This document shows positions 43,370-51,745 of a DNA stretch of 56,242 nt, piece by piece. A model generated the notes under the pieces. It ran no database searches, was not told where the DNA came from, and was given only the letters and a program-made list of their open reading frames with translations. The position numbers were made by a program, and so were the translations under genes. Source of the DNA: Flavobacterium agri (GTDB lineage Bacteria; Bacteroidota; Bacteroidia; Flavobacteriales; Flavobacteriaceae); assembly GCF_013401995.1 (NCBI RefSeq), contig NZ_JACBJI010000010.1, positions 1 through 56,242 on the forward strand, written 5' to 3'. Each line of letters begins with the position of its first letter. Positions within the stretch are counted from its first letter, which is position 1.

Positions 43370-44736
43370 AAACCTACACTTTCAAAGGATTGCTGACCGA
43401 AAACGGCTGGCTCGTCAACGCTTCGGTTGTTGTTGACGAAAACGGAAAAATCGCGTCCGTTTCGCAAAATACTGAAGGCGAAAAAGTCAACGGATTTGCA
43501 CTTCCTGGTTTCCAAAACGCCCATTCGCACGCGTTCCAATACGCGATGGCCGGACTTGCCGAATTGCATGAAGGCACGGGCGTTCCCGACGATTTCTGGA
43601 GTTGGCGCACCGCGATGTACAATTTGGCGTTGACGATTTCTCCCGATCAATTGGAAGACATCGCCGCGATGTTGTATGCCGAAATGTTGCGTCACGGTTA
43701 CACGTCGGTGGCCGAATTCCATTACCTGCATCACGACAAGGACGGGAAACCGTTCGCGAACCTTTCTGAAATGGGCGAACGTTTGGTCGCGGCAGCCAAA
43801 AAAACGGGAATCCGCATCACGCTCGTACCGATGTTTTACCAGCAAGGCGGTTTCGGGCAAGCGCCCGTCGAAAAGCAGAAAAGGTTTATTTCTGAAACCA
43901 TCGAGGATTATTTAAAGTTGCTCGAAGCGACGAAAAAGTCGGTTTCCGTATACGACGGCGCGAATTGGGGAACCGGAATCCACTCGCTGCGCGCCGTGAA
44001 GCCTCAAGATGCCGTGCGCCTGACGAAAGAAATGGATCAAAACCAACCGTTCCACATCCACGTTTCGGAACAATTGAAAGAAATCGAGGATTGCCTGGCT
44101 TTTCACGGCAAACGCCCGGTGCAATGGCTTTTGGACAATTGCGATGTGAACGAAAACTACCATTTGGTGCACGCGACGCATCTCGACGACCCGGAAGTTT
44201 CGGGAATCGCGAAATCGGGAGCGAACGTCGTGATTTGCCCAAGTACCGAAGGCAATCTGGGCGACGGATTGTTCCGATTCGAAGCGTATAAAAACCAAGG
44301 CGGAAAATGGTCGATCGGAACGGACAGCCATGTCGGGTTGAATCCTTTCGAAGAACTTCGCATCCTGGATTACGGCCAACGCCTGATTTCGCACAAACGC
44401 ACCACTTTTTACGAATCCGGAAAAGGCGACAGCGGCTTCAACGCGATCAAAATGGCTTGGGAATCGGGACGCAAGGCCATGGGCGAACAAAACGAGACGT
44501 TCTTCAAGGTAGGCGATTCGTTCGATGCTGTCGTGATGGACGCCGATTCTGCTTTGGTCGCGACGGCTTCGACCAAAAACCTGTGTAATACGTTCGTATA
44601 TTCGGCGGACGTTTCGAACATTTTGGGAACGATCGTCAATGGCAATTGGGTTGCGAAGCACGGAAAGCATCTGAATCATGACCAAACGGTTTCGGACTTT
44701 AAAAAGACGATGGCCCAATTGAAGTCGAGACAATAG
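43366..44736 (+). CDS. hutF: Formimidoylglutamate deiminase
   Basis: 456 residues. Amidohydrolase-superfamily metal ligands: NAHSHAF, FHIHVSEQ, ATH and GTDSHVGLNPFEEL (Asp). Converts N-formimidoylglutamate to N-formylglutamate and ammonia; the product feeds the amidohydrolase encoded just upstream. HutH, HutU and HutI are not in the window, so only the lower half of the pathway is local. Confidence 0.94.
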   Translation: MKTYTFKGLLTENGWLVNASVVVDENGKIASVSQNTEGEKVNGFALPGFQNAHSHAFQYAMAGLAELHEGTGVPDDFWSWRTAMYNLALTISPDQLEDIAAMLYAEMLRHGYTSVAEFHYLHHDKDGKPFANLSEMGERLVAAAKKTGIRITLVPMFYQQGGFGQAPVEKQKRFISETIEDYLKLLEATKKSVSVYDGANWGTGIHSLRAVKPQDAVRLTKEMDQNQPFHIHVSEQLKEIEDCLAFHGKRPVQWLLDNCDVNENYHLVHATHLDDPEVSGIAKSGANVVICPSTEGNLGDGLFRFEAYKNQGGKWSIGTDSHVGLNPFEELRILDYGQRLISHKRTTFYESGKGDSGFNAIKMAWESGRKAMGEQNETFFKVGDSFDAVVMDADSALVATASTKNLCNTFVYSADVSNILGTIVNGNWVAKHGKHLNHDQTVSDFKKTMAQLKSRQ

Positions 44737-44754
44737 CGACAACCTTATCAAGCG

Positions 44755-45249
44755 ATGACCATGAAAAAAATGATGCTGATTTTACTGATTTTGAGTTATC
44801 CAACGATACTCGCCCAAAGTTTCAGTACGATAAAGGGAACGGCCAAAATCTTTACCGACGGCGAAATGGAAATTCCGCTCGCGCAATTGCTTCAAAATGG
44901 CAAGTATACCAATTATGCGGCCCAAACCGATTTAGACGGAAACTTCAGCATTCCGAACGTGCCCGTCGGACGGTATTGCCTGATGTTGTCTACCGTCACG
45001 ACGCCAAAACATTTCTACGATCTCGAGGTCACTCCCGGCGAGACCTTATTTTCGGTCACCGTACCCGGAGCTTGCGTGAGTTACAGCAGGAAAATATGCC
45101 CGTTCGGCCACAAAGACAAATTGATTCCGATCCTTTACGGGGAATTGACGGATCAGGAATTGCGCAAAATCTCTAAAGATAAAGCCAGGTCGGGCTGGAC
45201 AGGCCGTTGCGAACGATGGCATTGTAAAAAACACGATATAGATTTCTAA
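44755..45249 (+). CDS. Secreted protein with carboxypeptidase-regulatory-like domain
   Basis: 164 residues; either ATG 44755 or 44761 can start it. Signal peptide to about LAQ (residue 21). GKYTNYAAQTDLDGNFSIPNVPVGRY is the CarboxypepD_reg/Big-like beta-sandwich. Six cysteines in the second half (SRKICPF, GRCERWHCKK) suggest disulfides. Role unknown. It follows hutF by 18 bases, but probably only by position. Confidence 0.7.
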   Translation: MTMKKMMLILLILSYPTILAQSFSTIKGTAKIFTDGEMEIPLAQLLQNGKYTNYAAQTDLDGNFSIPNVPVGRYCLMLSTVTTPKHFYDLEVTPGETLFSVTVPGACVSYSRKICPFGHKDKLIPILYGELTDQELRKISKDKARSGWTGRCERWHCKKHDIDF

Positions 45250-45313
45250 AATTAAGTCAAATCTAACGCCTTAAATCGCGGGGCTTTCAAAATAATGCGT
45301 AATTTCGCGCCAG

Positions 45314-45409
45314 ATGAAAACACAAAACCATATTCAGCAAGCATGCAATCTGCGTTCGGACGTAAAACCGTTCGTAAGCGCGGGAGTTTTGTGTAAACCC
45401 AAAATTTGA
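45314..45409 (+). CDS. Micro-ORF 1 (31 residues)
   Basis: Reads MKTQNHIQQACNLRSD and ends AGVLCKPKI. It shares MKT-NHI at the N-terminus and an A-G-C-K pattern near the C-terminus with the second micro-ORF at 45738. A terminator follows at 45439. TAATTTCG upstream is a one-mismatch -7 box. Translation is not proven; it could instead be an untranslated small RNA. Confidence 0.4.
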   Translation: MKTQNHIQQACNLRSDVKPFVSAGVLCKPKI

Positions 45410-45438
45410 TTCAGCAATTGAAACAATATAAAACACAA

Positions 45439-45467
45439 AGCGTCCTTTTTACCGAGGGCGCTTTTTT
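45439..45467 (+). terminator. Terminator of micro-ORF 1
   Basis: AGCGTCC pairs with GGGCGCT (one G-U) around a 10-base loop, then six Ts. Confidence 0.8.
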
Positions 45468-45656
45468 ATTTTAAACACATTATCAGATAATTTGATGGAA
45501 GTCGATTTTAACCGAAAAAACCGTTAGTCCTTGAATCATCAGCCGATGACGGGAAACAATTGAATCTTGAGAAACCTGCAACGCATGCGGACAGGATAAC
45601 TATTGCTTAATATTTTCGTAACACATTGATTTTCAGTAAAATAATTTATTTTTTTC

Positions 45657-45687
45657 TTGCAGATTCAAAAAAGAGTTTCTTTCTTTG
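45657..45687 (+). promoter_or_regulatory. Promoter of micro-ORF 2
   Basis: TTG (45657-45659), a 20-base spacer and TTTCTTTG (45680-45687), one mismatch from TAnnTTTG. A start near 45694 and the terminator at 45923 define a transcript of about 230 bases. Confidence 0.55.
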
Positions 45688-45737
45688 CAAAGTCGCAAAC
45701 AGAAATATAACGACGCAAAACACGAATAGAAAATAAC

Positions 45738-45866
45738 ATGAAAACGTTGAACCACATCTCGATTTCGCAAACATGGATGAAGCAGCCTAAACAGGCCGAG
45801 CTCGTCTTTGTGTGTGACCGAAATAGGTTCGCCGGCAAGTGTATAAGTAAGACGCGAAAGAAGTAA
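45738..45866 (+). CDS. Micro-ORF 2 (42 residues)
   Basis: Reads MKTLNHISISQTWMKQ, then a middle VFVCDRN and the end AGKCISKTRKK. Basic, with two cysteines, no signal peptide. Lies within a compact unit with its own promoter and terminator in the 718-base gap between annotated genes. Similarity to micro-ORF 1 supports translation. Function unknown; alternative is a structured small RNA. Confidence 0.5.
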   Translation: MKTLNHISISQTWMKQPKQAELVFVCDRNRFAGKCISKTRKK

Positions 45867-45892
45867 TCCTTCTTTTTTGAAGCATACGAAAA

Positions 45893-45923
45893 GCACTTGC
45901 CATCACGCAGGTGCTTTTTTTTT
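45893..45923 (+). terminator. Terminator of micro-ORF 2
   Basis: GCACTTGC pairs with GCAGGTGC (one G-U), loop of six bases, then nine Ts. Confidence 0.88.
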
Positions 45924-45967
45924 GCGACCACAATAAAAAATCATCAACAAATAATCAAATAGAAATC

Positions 45968-46288
45968 ATGAGACAAGAAATTTTAAGACGCTTCCTCACC
46001 AATACCGACGAGACCGGAAGATTCCTGATGAAATCGCGAAAGACCGGCATCGTCTATTTTGTGGAACCGATCTATAACGGAAAGACGCCCGTGTGGGGCG
46101 ACCTCAATCCGGCGACGAAACAGCTCGAAGGCAATTACGGTTCGAAGTACACGGGAGCCGTGACCAAAAAGGAATCGATCATCACCGAGGAAAACGGTTT
46201 TGAGAACATCGGATTCTTTAAAGGAAGCCCGTTCGGCGAAATCGACCGAAGAGACCGCGAACACGAAGCACGCCTCAAAGGCGGATAA
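45968..46288 (+). CDS. Conserved protein of unknown function
   Basis: 106 residues, start ATG 45968. TGRFLMKSRKTGIVYFVEPI and WGDLNPATKQLEGNYG resemble a small flavobacterial family I have met without an assigned role. Charged C-terminus, no membrane span, no signal. Separated from the next gene by 121 bases. Confidence 0.7.
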   Translation: MRQEILRRFLTNTDETGRFLMKSRKTGIVYFVEPIYNGKTPVWGDLNPATKQLEGNYGSKYTGAVTKKESIITEENGFENIGFFKGSPFGEIDRRDREHEARLKGG

Positions 46289-46409
46289 TAGGGTCCGACG
46301 AAGGGATAAGGGACAAAAACAGCGCCCGATTCCCTTCGCGGACAAACGAAAGACAATCATCAATCAAAAAATAAACAATCATCAATAATCACAACAACAC
46401 AACACGATC

Positions 46410-46967
46410 ATGAAAGCACTAACCCTAAAATTCTTCGATGTACTCGAAAGAAACCTATCGCTCAAAGAATTCGAAAACTGGCTGTACTCGCTCGAAAACA
46501 GCGACGGCCTCAAGAACAACGATTTGTGGAAAGCGTTCTTCAACTTCAATTATACGAGCAAAAGCGGGAGTTACGAATTCTCGAAACTGCTTTCGAATTT
46601 CGATACGGACGAATACGCCTTATATAAATTCGAGAACACGCTCAAGCAGATCCTCGCCGACGGCAACCTGTTCCGCGTGGTTCGCTCGGCCCACGATTTC
46701 AGTTTGAGGTACGATTATCCGCTGTTTGCCGCCATAGGCGATTACGATTACGAACTGCAGAACGAATACCTGTCGTACGAAAGCACACGCCAGAAACTCG
46801 CCGCCACGGCCGAAAACCTGTTGCAGCAATGGATTTCGTTGCGCACGGCCGAAGCCAGGTTAGATTTCCTGAAAGGCAAGATTCCGGTCCAGGGCAAAAT
46901 ACGCCTCGCTCCCGACTCGTCTTACTTCAGGTTCTCGGGCAAACTGTGGAACTTCTGGAAAAATTAA
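46410..46967 (+). CDS. Protein of unknown function, immunity-like opening
   Basis: 185 residues. The opening LSLKEFENWLYSLENSD resembles the start of small bacteriocin/toxin immunity proteins, and the rest is helical and soluble. No toxin gene lies beside it, so this is only a resemblance. It could be paired with the preceding 106-residue protein. A terminator follows. Confidence 0.6.
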   Translation: MKALTLKFFDVLERNLSLKEFENWLYSLENSDGLKNNDLWKAFFNFNYTSKSGSYEFSKLLSNFDTDEYALYKFENTLKQILADGNLFRVVRSAHDFSLRYDYPLFAAIGDYDYELQNEYLSYESTRQKLAATAENLLQQWISLRTAEARLDFLKGKIPVQGKIRLAPDSSYFRFSGKLWNFWKN

Positions 46968-46993
46968 ACTCTGAAAGGAAACTGCCATGTTTC

Positions 46994-47029
46994 AAATCCC
47001 CGGGCTTAGGTTTGGGGATTTTTTTTGAA
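46994..47029 (+). terminator. Terminator after the 185-residue gene
   Basis: AAATCCCC and GGGGATTT stem with a 12-base loop, then Ts. Confidence 0.85.
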
Positions 47030-47041
47030 ATGATTTGCTAA

Positions 47042-47128
47042 AGTGTGTTTTTAACACTTATTTTGTCAAAAACACACTGCCCGATGTTGATTATTAATTG
47101 ACGAATGTGCTTCTATCCCTCGTCAATT
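47042..47128. promoter_or_regulatory. Two inverted repeats upstream of the transketolase operon
   Basis: AGTGTGTTTTT (47042-47052) with AAAAACACACT (47068-47078), and AATTGACGA (47096-47104) with TCGTCAATT (47120-47128), both perfect. The -7 box TATCTTTG (47134-47141) follows directly, so these may be operators. The regulator is unknown. Confidence 0.5.
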
Positions 47129-47165
47129 ACGATTATCTTTGGGGCAGTTTAATCAAACCCTTATA

Positions 47166-48017
47166 ATGAAACGTAACACACAACAGTTAAACGCTTTAGC
47201 CATTCAGGTGCGACGCGACATCCTTCGCATGGTGCACGCCGTGAACTCCGGCCATCCGGGCGGATCACTTGGTTGCACCGAATTCTTCGTGGCACTTTAC
47301 CAGAACATCATGGAACGCAAGCCGGGTTTCGACATGGACGGTATAGGAGAAGATATTTTCTTCCTTTCCAACGGTCACATCTCGCCTGTTTTCTATAGCG
47401 TTTTGGCCCGAAGCGGTTATTTTCCGATATCGGAATTGGCGACTTTCCGCCACATCAATTCGCGTCTTCAAGGTCACCCGACCACACATGAAGGATTGCC
47501 CGGGATACGCATGGCGTCGGGTTCATTAGGACAGGGATTGTCTGTAGCCATCGGCGCAGCCCAAGCGAAAAAACTCAACAACGACAACCATTTGGTTTTC
47601 ACGCTTCACGGAGACGGCGAACTGCAGGAAGGCCAGAACTGGGAAGCCATCATGTATGCATCGGCCAAAAAAGTCGACAACCTGATCGCGACGGTAGACC
47701 TTAACGGCCAGCAGATCGACGGACCGACCGACGAAGTGTTGAACATGGGAAGCATCGCTGCCAAATTCATCGCTTTCGGATGGGACGTGCTCGAAATCCA
47801 GCAAGGCAACAACATCGAGGCCATCATCGCCGGATTGACCGAAGCCAAATCAAGAACCGGAAAAGGCAAACCGGTTTGCGTGTTGCTTCATACCGAAATG
47901 GGGCACGGCGTCGATTTCATGATGCATACGCACGCCTGGCACGGAAAAGCGCCTAACGATGCGCAGCTCGAGACAGCTTTGTCGCAGAATTATTCGGAAG
48001 ACGAAAAAGATTATTGA
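47166..48017 (+). CDS. Transketolase, N-terminal (thiamine-diphosphate) subunit
   Basis: 283 residues from ATG 47166. RMVHAVNSGHPGGSLGCTEF, MASGSLGQGLSVAIG and GDGELQEGQNWEA (ThDP/Mg2+ motif GDGE) are clear. Corresponds to the first half of transketolase, transferring two-carbon units in the pentose phosphate pathway. The second half is encoded separately at 48669, with another gene in between. Confidence 0.95.
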   Translation: MKRNTQQLNALAIQVRRDILRMVHAVNSGHPGGSLGCTEFFVALYQNIMERKPGFDMDGIGEDIFFLSNGHISPVFYSVLARSGYFPISELATFRHINSRLQGHPTTHEGLPGIRMASGSLGQGLSVAIGAAQAKKLNNDNHLVFTLHGDGELQEGQNWEAIMYASAKKVDNLIATVDLNGQQIDGPTDEVLNMGSIAAKFIAFGWDVLEIQQGNNIEAIIAGLTEAKSRTGKGKPVCVLLHTEMGHGVDFMMHTHAWHGKAPNDAQLETALSQNYSEDEKDY

Positions 48018-48667
48018 TGCGCAAAATCCTTACATCGATAGTGTTGCTGATGAGCTTGGCCAGTTGGTCGCAAAAGACCTATGTCTTTGACTACTCCACG
48101 CTTTACGAGTATACCAAGGATGGAAAGGAAAAACAATTGTCGCACGAATTGACGTTTTCGAATTCGTTGGATCCAGACGTACACCTTATCGTGCTGGAGG
48201 AAAAAGGAGAAGTTTTCAAGACGTATCTCGTAGATAAGAAGAACAACATCTATTATGAGTTCGAGAATCCTTCTTCGCTTTCGGAAGCGGAAAATGCCAA
48301 ATTGAAGTTTCAGAAATCATCCGAACTCAATTTCGATATGTGTAAGGAAAAGTCGGATTTCTATGAATTCTCGACCAAATCGGACACCATACATTTGAAG
48401 CGCTTCAAGGATTCGGAAAAGAAAAAGCCGATCAATGAATGCGTCGTCGCGATCGCCCCGACTTCGATCACCAAATCGCAGAAATTCAATTTCGGGCCTT
48501 TTCGCAATCCGTTGTGGTGCGGCAAATTCAATTTCGATAGCGAAGGATTGATCACCTATTGCTATTTCATCGAAAAAGGCAAAAAAGTCCACTTTCGCAA
48601 ATTGCAGCAAATCAAGCAGACAAATTTTACAGTAACTGTCCCAAATTCGGGCAACACAAAGAAATAA
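48017..48667 (+). CDS. Secreted protein of unknown function inside the transketolase operon
   Basis: 216 residues. Signal peptide to about ASWSQ (residue 19), then a beta-rich domain, rich in Lys and Phe, with KFNFDSEGLITYCYFIEKGKK near the end. Its ATG overlaps the transketolase N-subunit stop by one base and its stop is one base before the C-subunit start, so it is co-translated with them. It resembles GLPGLI-type periplasmic proteins only in general features. No link to sugar metabolism can be read from it. Confidence 0.75.
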   Translation: MRKILTSIVLLMSLASWSQKTYVFDYSTLYEYTKDGKEKQLSHELTFSNSLDPDVHLIVLEEKGEVFKTYLVDKKNNIYYEFENPSSLSEAENAKLKFQKSSELNFDMCKEKSDFYEFSTKSDTIHLKRFKDSEKKKPINECVVAIAPTSITKSQKFNFGPFRNPLWCGKFNFDSEGLITYCYFIEKGKKVHFRKLQQIKQTNFTVTVPNSGNTKK

Positions 48668-48668
48668 C

Positions 48669-49622
48669 ATGAAAAAATACGAAAATACAGGCAGTAAAGA
48701 CACGCGTTCGGGATTCGGCGCCGGACTTACTGAACTAGGCCAGAAAAATGAAAACGTCGTGGCCCTTTGCGCCGATTTGATCGGATCGCTTAAAATGGAC
48801 GATTTCAAGAAAAACCACCCCGAGCGTTTCTTCCAGATCGGTATTGCCGAAGCGAACATGATCGGGATCGCGGCCGGACTTACGATCGGCGGGAAAATCC
48901 CTTACACGGGAACGTTCGCCAACTTCTCTACGGGGCGCGTGTACGACCAGATCCGCCAATCGGTTGCCTATTCTGACAAAAACGTGAAAATCTGCGCGTC
49001 ACACGCCGGATTGACGTTGGGCGAAGACGGGGCGACGCACCAAATCCTTGAAGACATCGGCCTTATGAAAATGCTTCCTGGTATGACTGTGATCAACACT
49101 TGCGATTACAACCAGACGAAAGCCGCGACGATTGCGATCGCCGACCACCACGGGCCGGTTTATCTGCGTTTCGGGCGTCCTGTAGTGCCGAACTTCACGC
49201 CTGCCGACCAAAAATTCGAAATCGGGAAAGCCGTGCTTTTGAACGAAGGAACAGACGTAACCATTGTCGCTACAGGCCATTTGGTTTGGGAAGCGCTTTT
49301 GGCTGCCGAAACGTTGGAAGCGAAAGGCATTTCTGCCGAAGTGATCAACATCCACACGATCAAGCCACTTGACGAGGAAGCGATCCTTACTTCACTTAAA
49401 AAGACAGGTTGTATCGTAACTGCCGAAGAGCACAACATCCTTGGCGGATTGGGAGAAAGCGTTTCACGTGTGCTGGCGTTGAAAAACCCTGCACCTCAGG
49501 AATTCGTCGCGGTTTTCGACAGTTTCGGCGAATCGGGAACACCGGAACAACTTATGGAAAAATACAAGCTTAACGCTACCGCAATCGTAGCGGCAGCCGA
49601 AAAAGCGGTTTCGAGAAAATAA
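48669..49622 (+). CDS. Transketolase, C-terminal subunit
   Basis: 317 residues. Pyrimidine-binding domain with IGIAEANMIGIAAGL and SHAGLTLGEDGATHQ, then the C-terminal transketolase domain (KAVLLNEGTDVTIVATG). Works with the N-terminal subunit as a heterotetramer. Complete in length for this half. Confidence 0.95.
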   Translation: MKKYENTGSKDTRSGFGAGLTELGQKNENVVALCADLIGSLKMDDFKKNHPERFFQIGIAEANMIGIAAGLTIGGKIPYTGTFANFSTGRVYDQIRQSVAYSDKNVKICASHAGLTLGEDGATHQILEDIGLMKMLPGMTVINTCDYNQTKAATIAIADHHGPVYLRFGRPVVPNFTPADQKFEIGKAVLLNEGTDVTIVATGHLVWEALLAAETLEAKGISAEVINIHTIKPLDEEAILTSLKKTGCIVTAEEHNILGGLGESVSRVLALKNPAPQEFVAVFDSFGESGTPEQLMEKYKLNATAIVAAAEKAVSRK

Positions 49623-49643
49623 GAATCCCAGCTAAATCCAAAT

Positions 49644-49678
49644 AAAAAATCCCGCTCTTTGCAGAACGGGATTTTTTT
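49644..49678. terminator. Bidirectional terminator
   Basis: AAAAAATCCCG and CGGGATTTTTTT around a 12-base loop, between convergent genes. Confidence 0.88.
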
Positions 49679-49696
49679 ATTTCGTCGGATCGCGTT

Positions 49697-50740
49697 TTAT
49701 GGCGCAACTCCTGTACAACTTGAATCGTAAACCCTTTTCAGGCGGTTCGGGTCGGTCGTGTTTCCGCTGCAATCGGGCACTTCGTCCCAGGTAAGCGTCG
49801 CGGAATCCGGGTTGTTCGGATCGCTGAGCATCTCAATTTCGGTAAGTACGTTATCGCCGTCGTCGTCCTGGTCGAGATAATTCGGGGCGCCGTCTCCGTC
49901 GACGTCATCGGGACGCACGTCTCCCGTTCCTTCGTCGTTGAGGATAATATACATGTAACGGTCGTTATCGCGGTCTTCGAGATAATTCATGATACCGTCG
50001 CCGTCGGAATCCACGCGAATCGTGTTGTAGAGCTTGAAGGTAAAGATCAATGGCGAATAAGCCGGTATCGAACCCGATGCCTGGTTGTAATAACCTAAAG
50101 CGGAAGGAATGAACATCACGCCTGCCCCGAAATCGGTATACAACGTCGGTTCTCCGGTTACCTGAGTGGCATCGCCTCCTTTGAATTGCGGAAATATTTC
50201 ACTCCAACCCTTGATTACGCCCTGCAAATCGAAATTGGATTGCGGGTACGGATTGGTCTCGAACTCGTAATATTTGAGGGAATCGATGACGGTACCGCTA
50301 TCATCGGTACTTTCGTAGTGGAACAGGTACTTACCCGTATAAGCGGCCAAAACCTTGTCGGTATTCGTCGGGAACGGTTTATCGAGGGCAATTCCGCCGC
50401 CTTCGCGCAATTTGAGGTAGTACAACTTGTATTCGATATCTTCATCGGCATCGCGATACGTTTTTACCGTTCTGAACGTAAGCAAGGGACTGCTCCAGAT
50501 TGCATCGGGATCGCCTTCCTCGACATCGTGGAAAATCACGTCCTGATCGTCGTGGAATCCCGGATGGTTCACCACTTCGTAGCTGTGCGTTTTGAGGAAC
50601 TGCTCAATGTCGACAATATCCTTGGCGTATTGTTCGGTATAATCCCTTGGTTTGGAAGGACCGATATCGTCGTTTTTATTACAGCCGATAAAGGTAAGGG
50701 CCAATCCGAAAAGGATCGAGAGGATAATCTTCTTTTTCAT
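49697..50740 (-). CDS. FKBP-like peptidyl-prolyl isomerase lipoprotein with calcium-type repeats
   Basis: 347 residues. Lipobox FIGC with Cys20. Residues about 60-245 resemble the Bacteroidetes FKBP lipoproteins (GVIKGWSEIFPQFKGGD, VMFIPSALGYY). A C-terminal thrombospondin-3/Ca-binding stretch follows: DSDGDGIMNYLEDRDND and DDVDGDGAPNYLDQDDDGD. Located on the outer or inner membrane, likely assisting folding of exported proteins. Confidence 0.85.
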   Translation of the reverse strand: MKKKIILSILFGLALTFIGCNKNDDIGPSKPRDYTEQYAKDIVDIEQFLKTHSYEVVNHPGFHDDQDVIFHDVEEGDPDAIWSSPLLTFRTVKTYRDADEDIEYKLYYLKLREGGGIALDKPFPTNTDKVLAAYTGKYLFHYESTDDSGTVIDSLKYYEFETNPYPQSNFDLQGVIKGWSEIFPQFKGGDATQVTGEPTLYTDFGAGVMFIPSALGYYNQASGSIPAYSPLIFTFKLYNTIRVDSDGDGIMNYLEDRDNDRYMYIILNDEGTGDVRPDDVDGDGAPNYLDQDDDGDNVLTEIEMLSDPNNPDSATLTWDEVPDCSGNTTDPNRLKRVYDSSCTGVAP

Positions 50741-50818
50741 GTCAGCAACATATTTTTAAGGCCGCAAGATACAATATTGATTTATTTTTGTGAGTACTTT
50801 AACGCCGTTTTTACAATT

Positions 50819-51211
50819 ATGAGAATCGACAAATTCCTTTGGTGTGTGCGCTATTACAAAACCCGCAACATGGTCACCGAGGCCGCCAAAAAAAACCATA
50901 TCACGGTCAACGGGAACGTGGCCAAACCGTCTAAAGAAGTTTTTCCGGGAGACAAGATCACGTTTCGGAAGGACCAGATCACCCACATCGTTTCGGTCCT
51001 CGATTTGCCGCCGAGCCGCGTGGGCGCGAAATTGGTCGACATTTACCGGAAAGACGAGACGCCGGCCGAGAGTTTTGCCCATCTCGAAATGCTCAAGCTT
51101 TCGAAAGAGCACTACCGCAAATCGGGTGAAGGCCGTCCTACCAAAAAGGACCGTCGCGACATTGACGGCTATACGGGCGATTTTGATGAATTCGACGAAT
51201 CGGATTCCTGA
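50819..51211 (+). CDS. S4-domain RNA-binding protein (Hsp15-like)
   Basis: 130 residues. The first 60 residues are an S4 domain (MRIDKFLWCVRYYKTRNMVTEA, then ITVNGNVAKPSKEVFPGD) as in Hsp15, which binds stalled 50S-nascent-chain complexes. The tail is charged. TATTTTTG at 50783-50790 may be its -7 box. The in-frame upstream sequence is antisense to the lipoprotein gene and is not included. Confidence 0.9.
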   Translation: MRIDKFLWCVRYYKTRNMVTEAAKKNHITVNGNVAKPSKEVFPGDKITFRKDQITHIVSVLDLPPSRVGAKLVDIYRKDETPAESFAHLEMLKLSKEHYRKSGEGRPTKKDRRDIDGYTGDFDEFDESDS

Positions 51212-51247
51212 TTAATGCGTAAATTGCGGCTGAAAAATCACCTCGGA

Positions 51248-51745
51248 ATGGCCAAGAACATCATCCTCAACCACGAGGAAATCGAACACAAGATCAAAAG
51301 GATTGCTTATCAGATTTACGAAACTTTCATCGACGAGCAAGAGATCGTGATTGCGGGAATTTCGTCGAACGGATTCATTTTTGCCCAAAAGCTCGTCGAT
51401 GCCCTCGAACAGGTTTCGGATTTGAAACCGCTGTTGTGCGAGGTGAAGATCGACAAGAAAAATCCGAACGCGCCTATCAAGACTTCATTGAAACCTGAAG
51501 AATACACGAATAAAGGCTTGGTTTTGGTCGATGACGTACTCAACTCGGGTACGACGCTGATTTATGGGGTACGCCACTTCCTCGACGTGCCGCTCAAGAA
51601 ATTCAAGACGGCCGTCCTCGTAGACAGGAACCACAAAAAATATCCTGTTAAAGCCGACTTCAAAGGCATTTCGCTTTCCACGGGTCTTATGGAACACGTG
51701 AAAATCGTGTTCAAGGAAAACGCGAACTCGGCTTATCTAAGCTAG
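51248..51745 (+). CDS. Phosphoribosyltransferase-family protein (PyrR-like)
   Basis: 165 residues from ATG 51248, where MAKNIILNHEEIEHKIKR begins a conserved start. PRPP-binding loop LVLVDDVLNSGTTL and the PyrR-like IAYQIYE N-terminus. Transfers or senses phosphoribosyl groups in pyrimidine metabolism or salvage. Follows the S4 gene by 36 bases and overlaps the convergent shikimate kinase gene by nine bases. Confidence 0.9.
   Translation: MAKNIILNHEEIEHKIKRIAYQIYETFIDEQEIVIAGISSNGFIFAQKLVDALEQVSDLKPLLCEVKIDKKNPNAPIKTSLKPEEYTNKGLVLVDDVLNSGTTLIYGVRHFLDVPLKKFKTAVLVDRNHKKYPVKADFKGISLSTGLMEHVKIVFKENANSAYLS

Noticed and set aside
45633..45931. Two overlapping minus-strand frames of 87-88 codons
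   Set aside because: They are antisense to the promoter, micro-ORF 2 and its terminator, and have no family resemblance or start signal.
47166..49622. Frameshifted or interrupted single transketolase gene
   Set aside because: Both halves are complete at their ends and split transketolase genes are usual in Bacteroidetes; each has its own start and stop.
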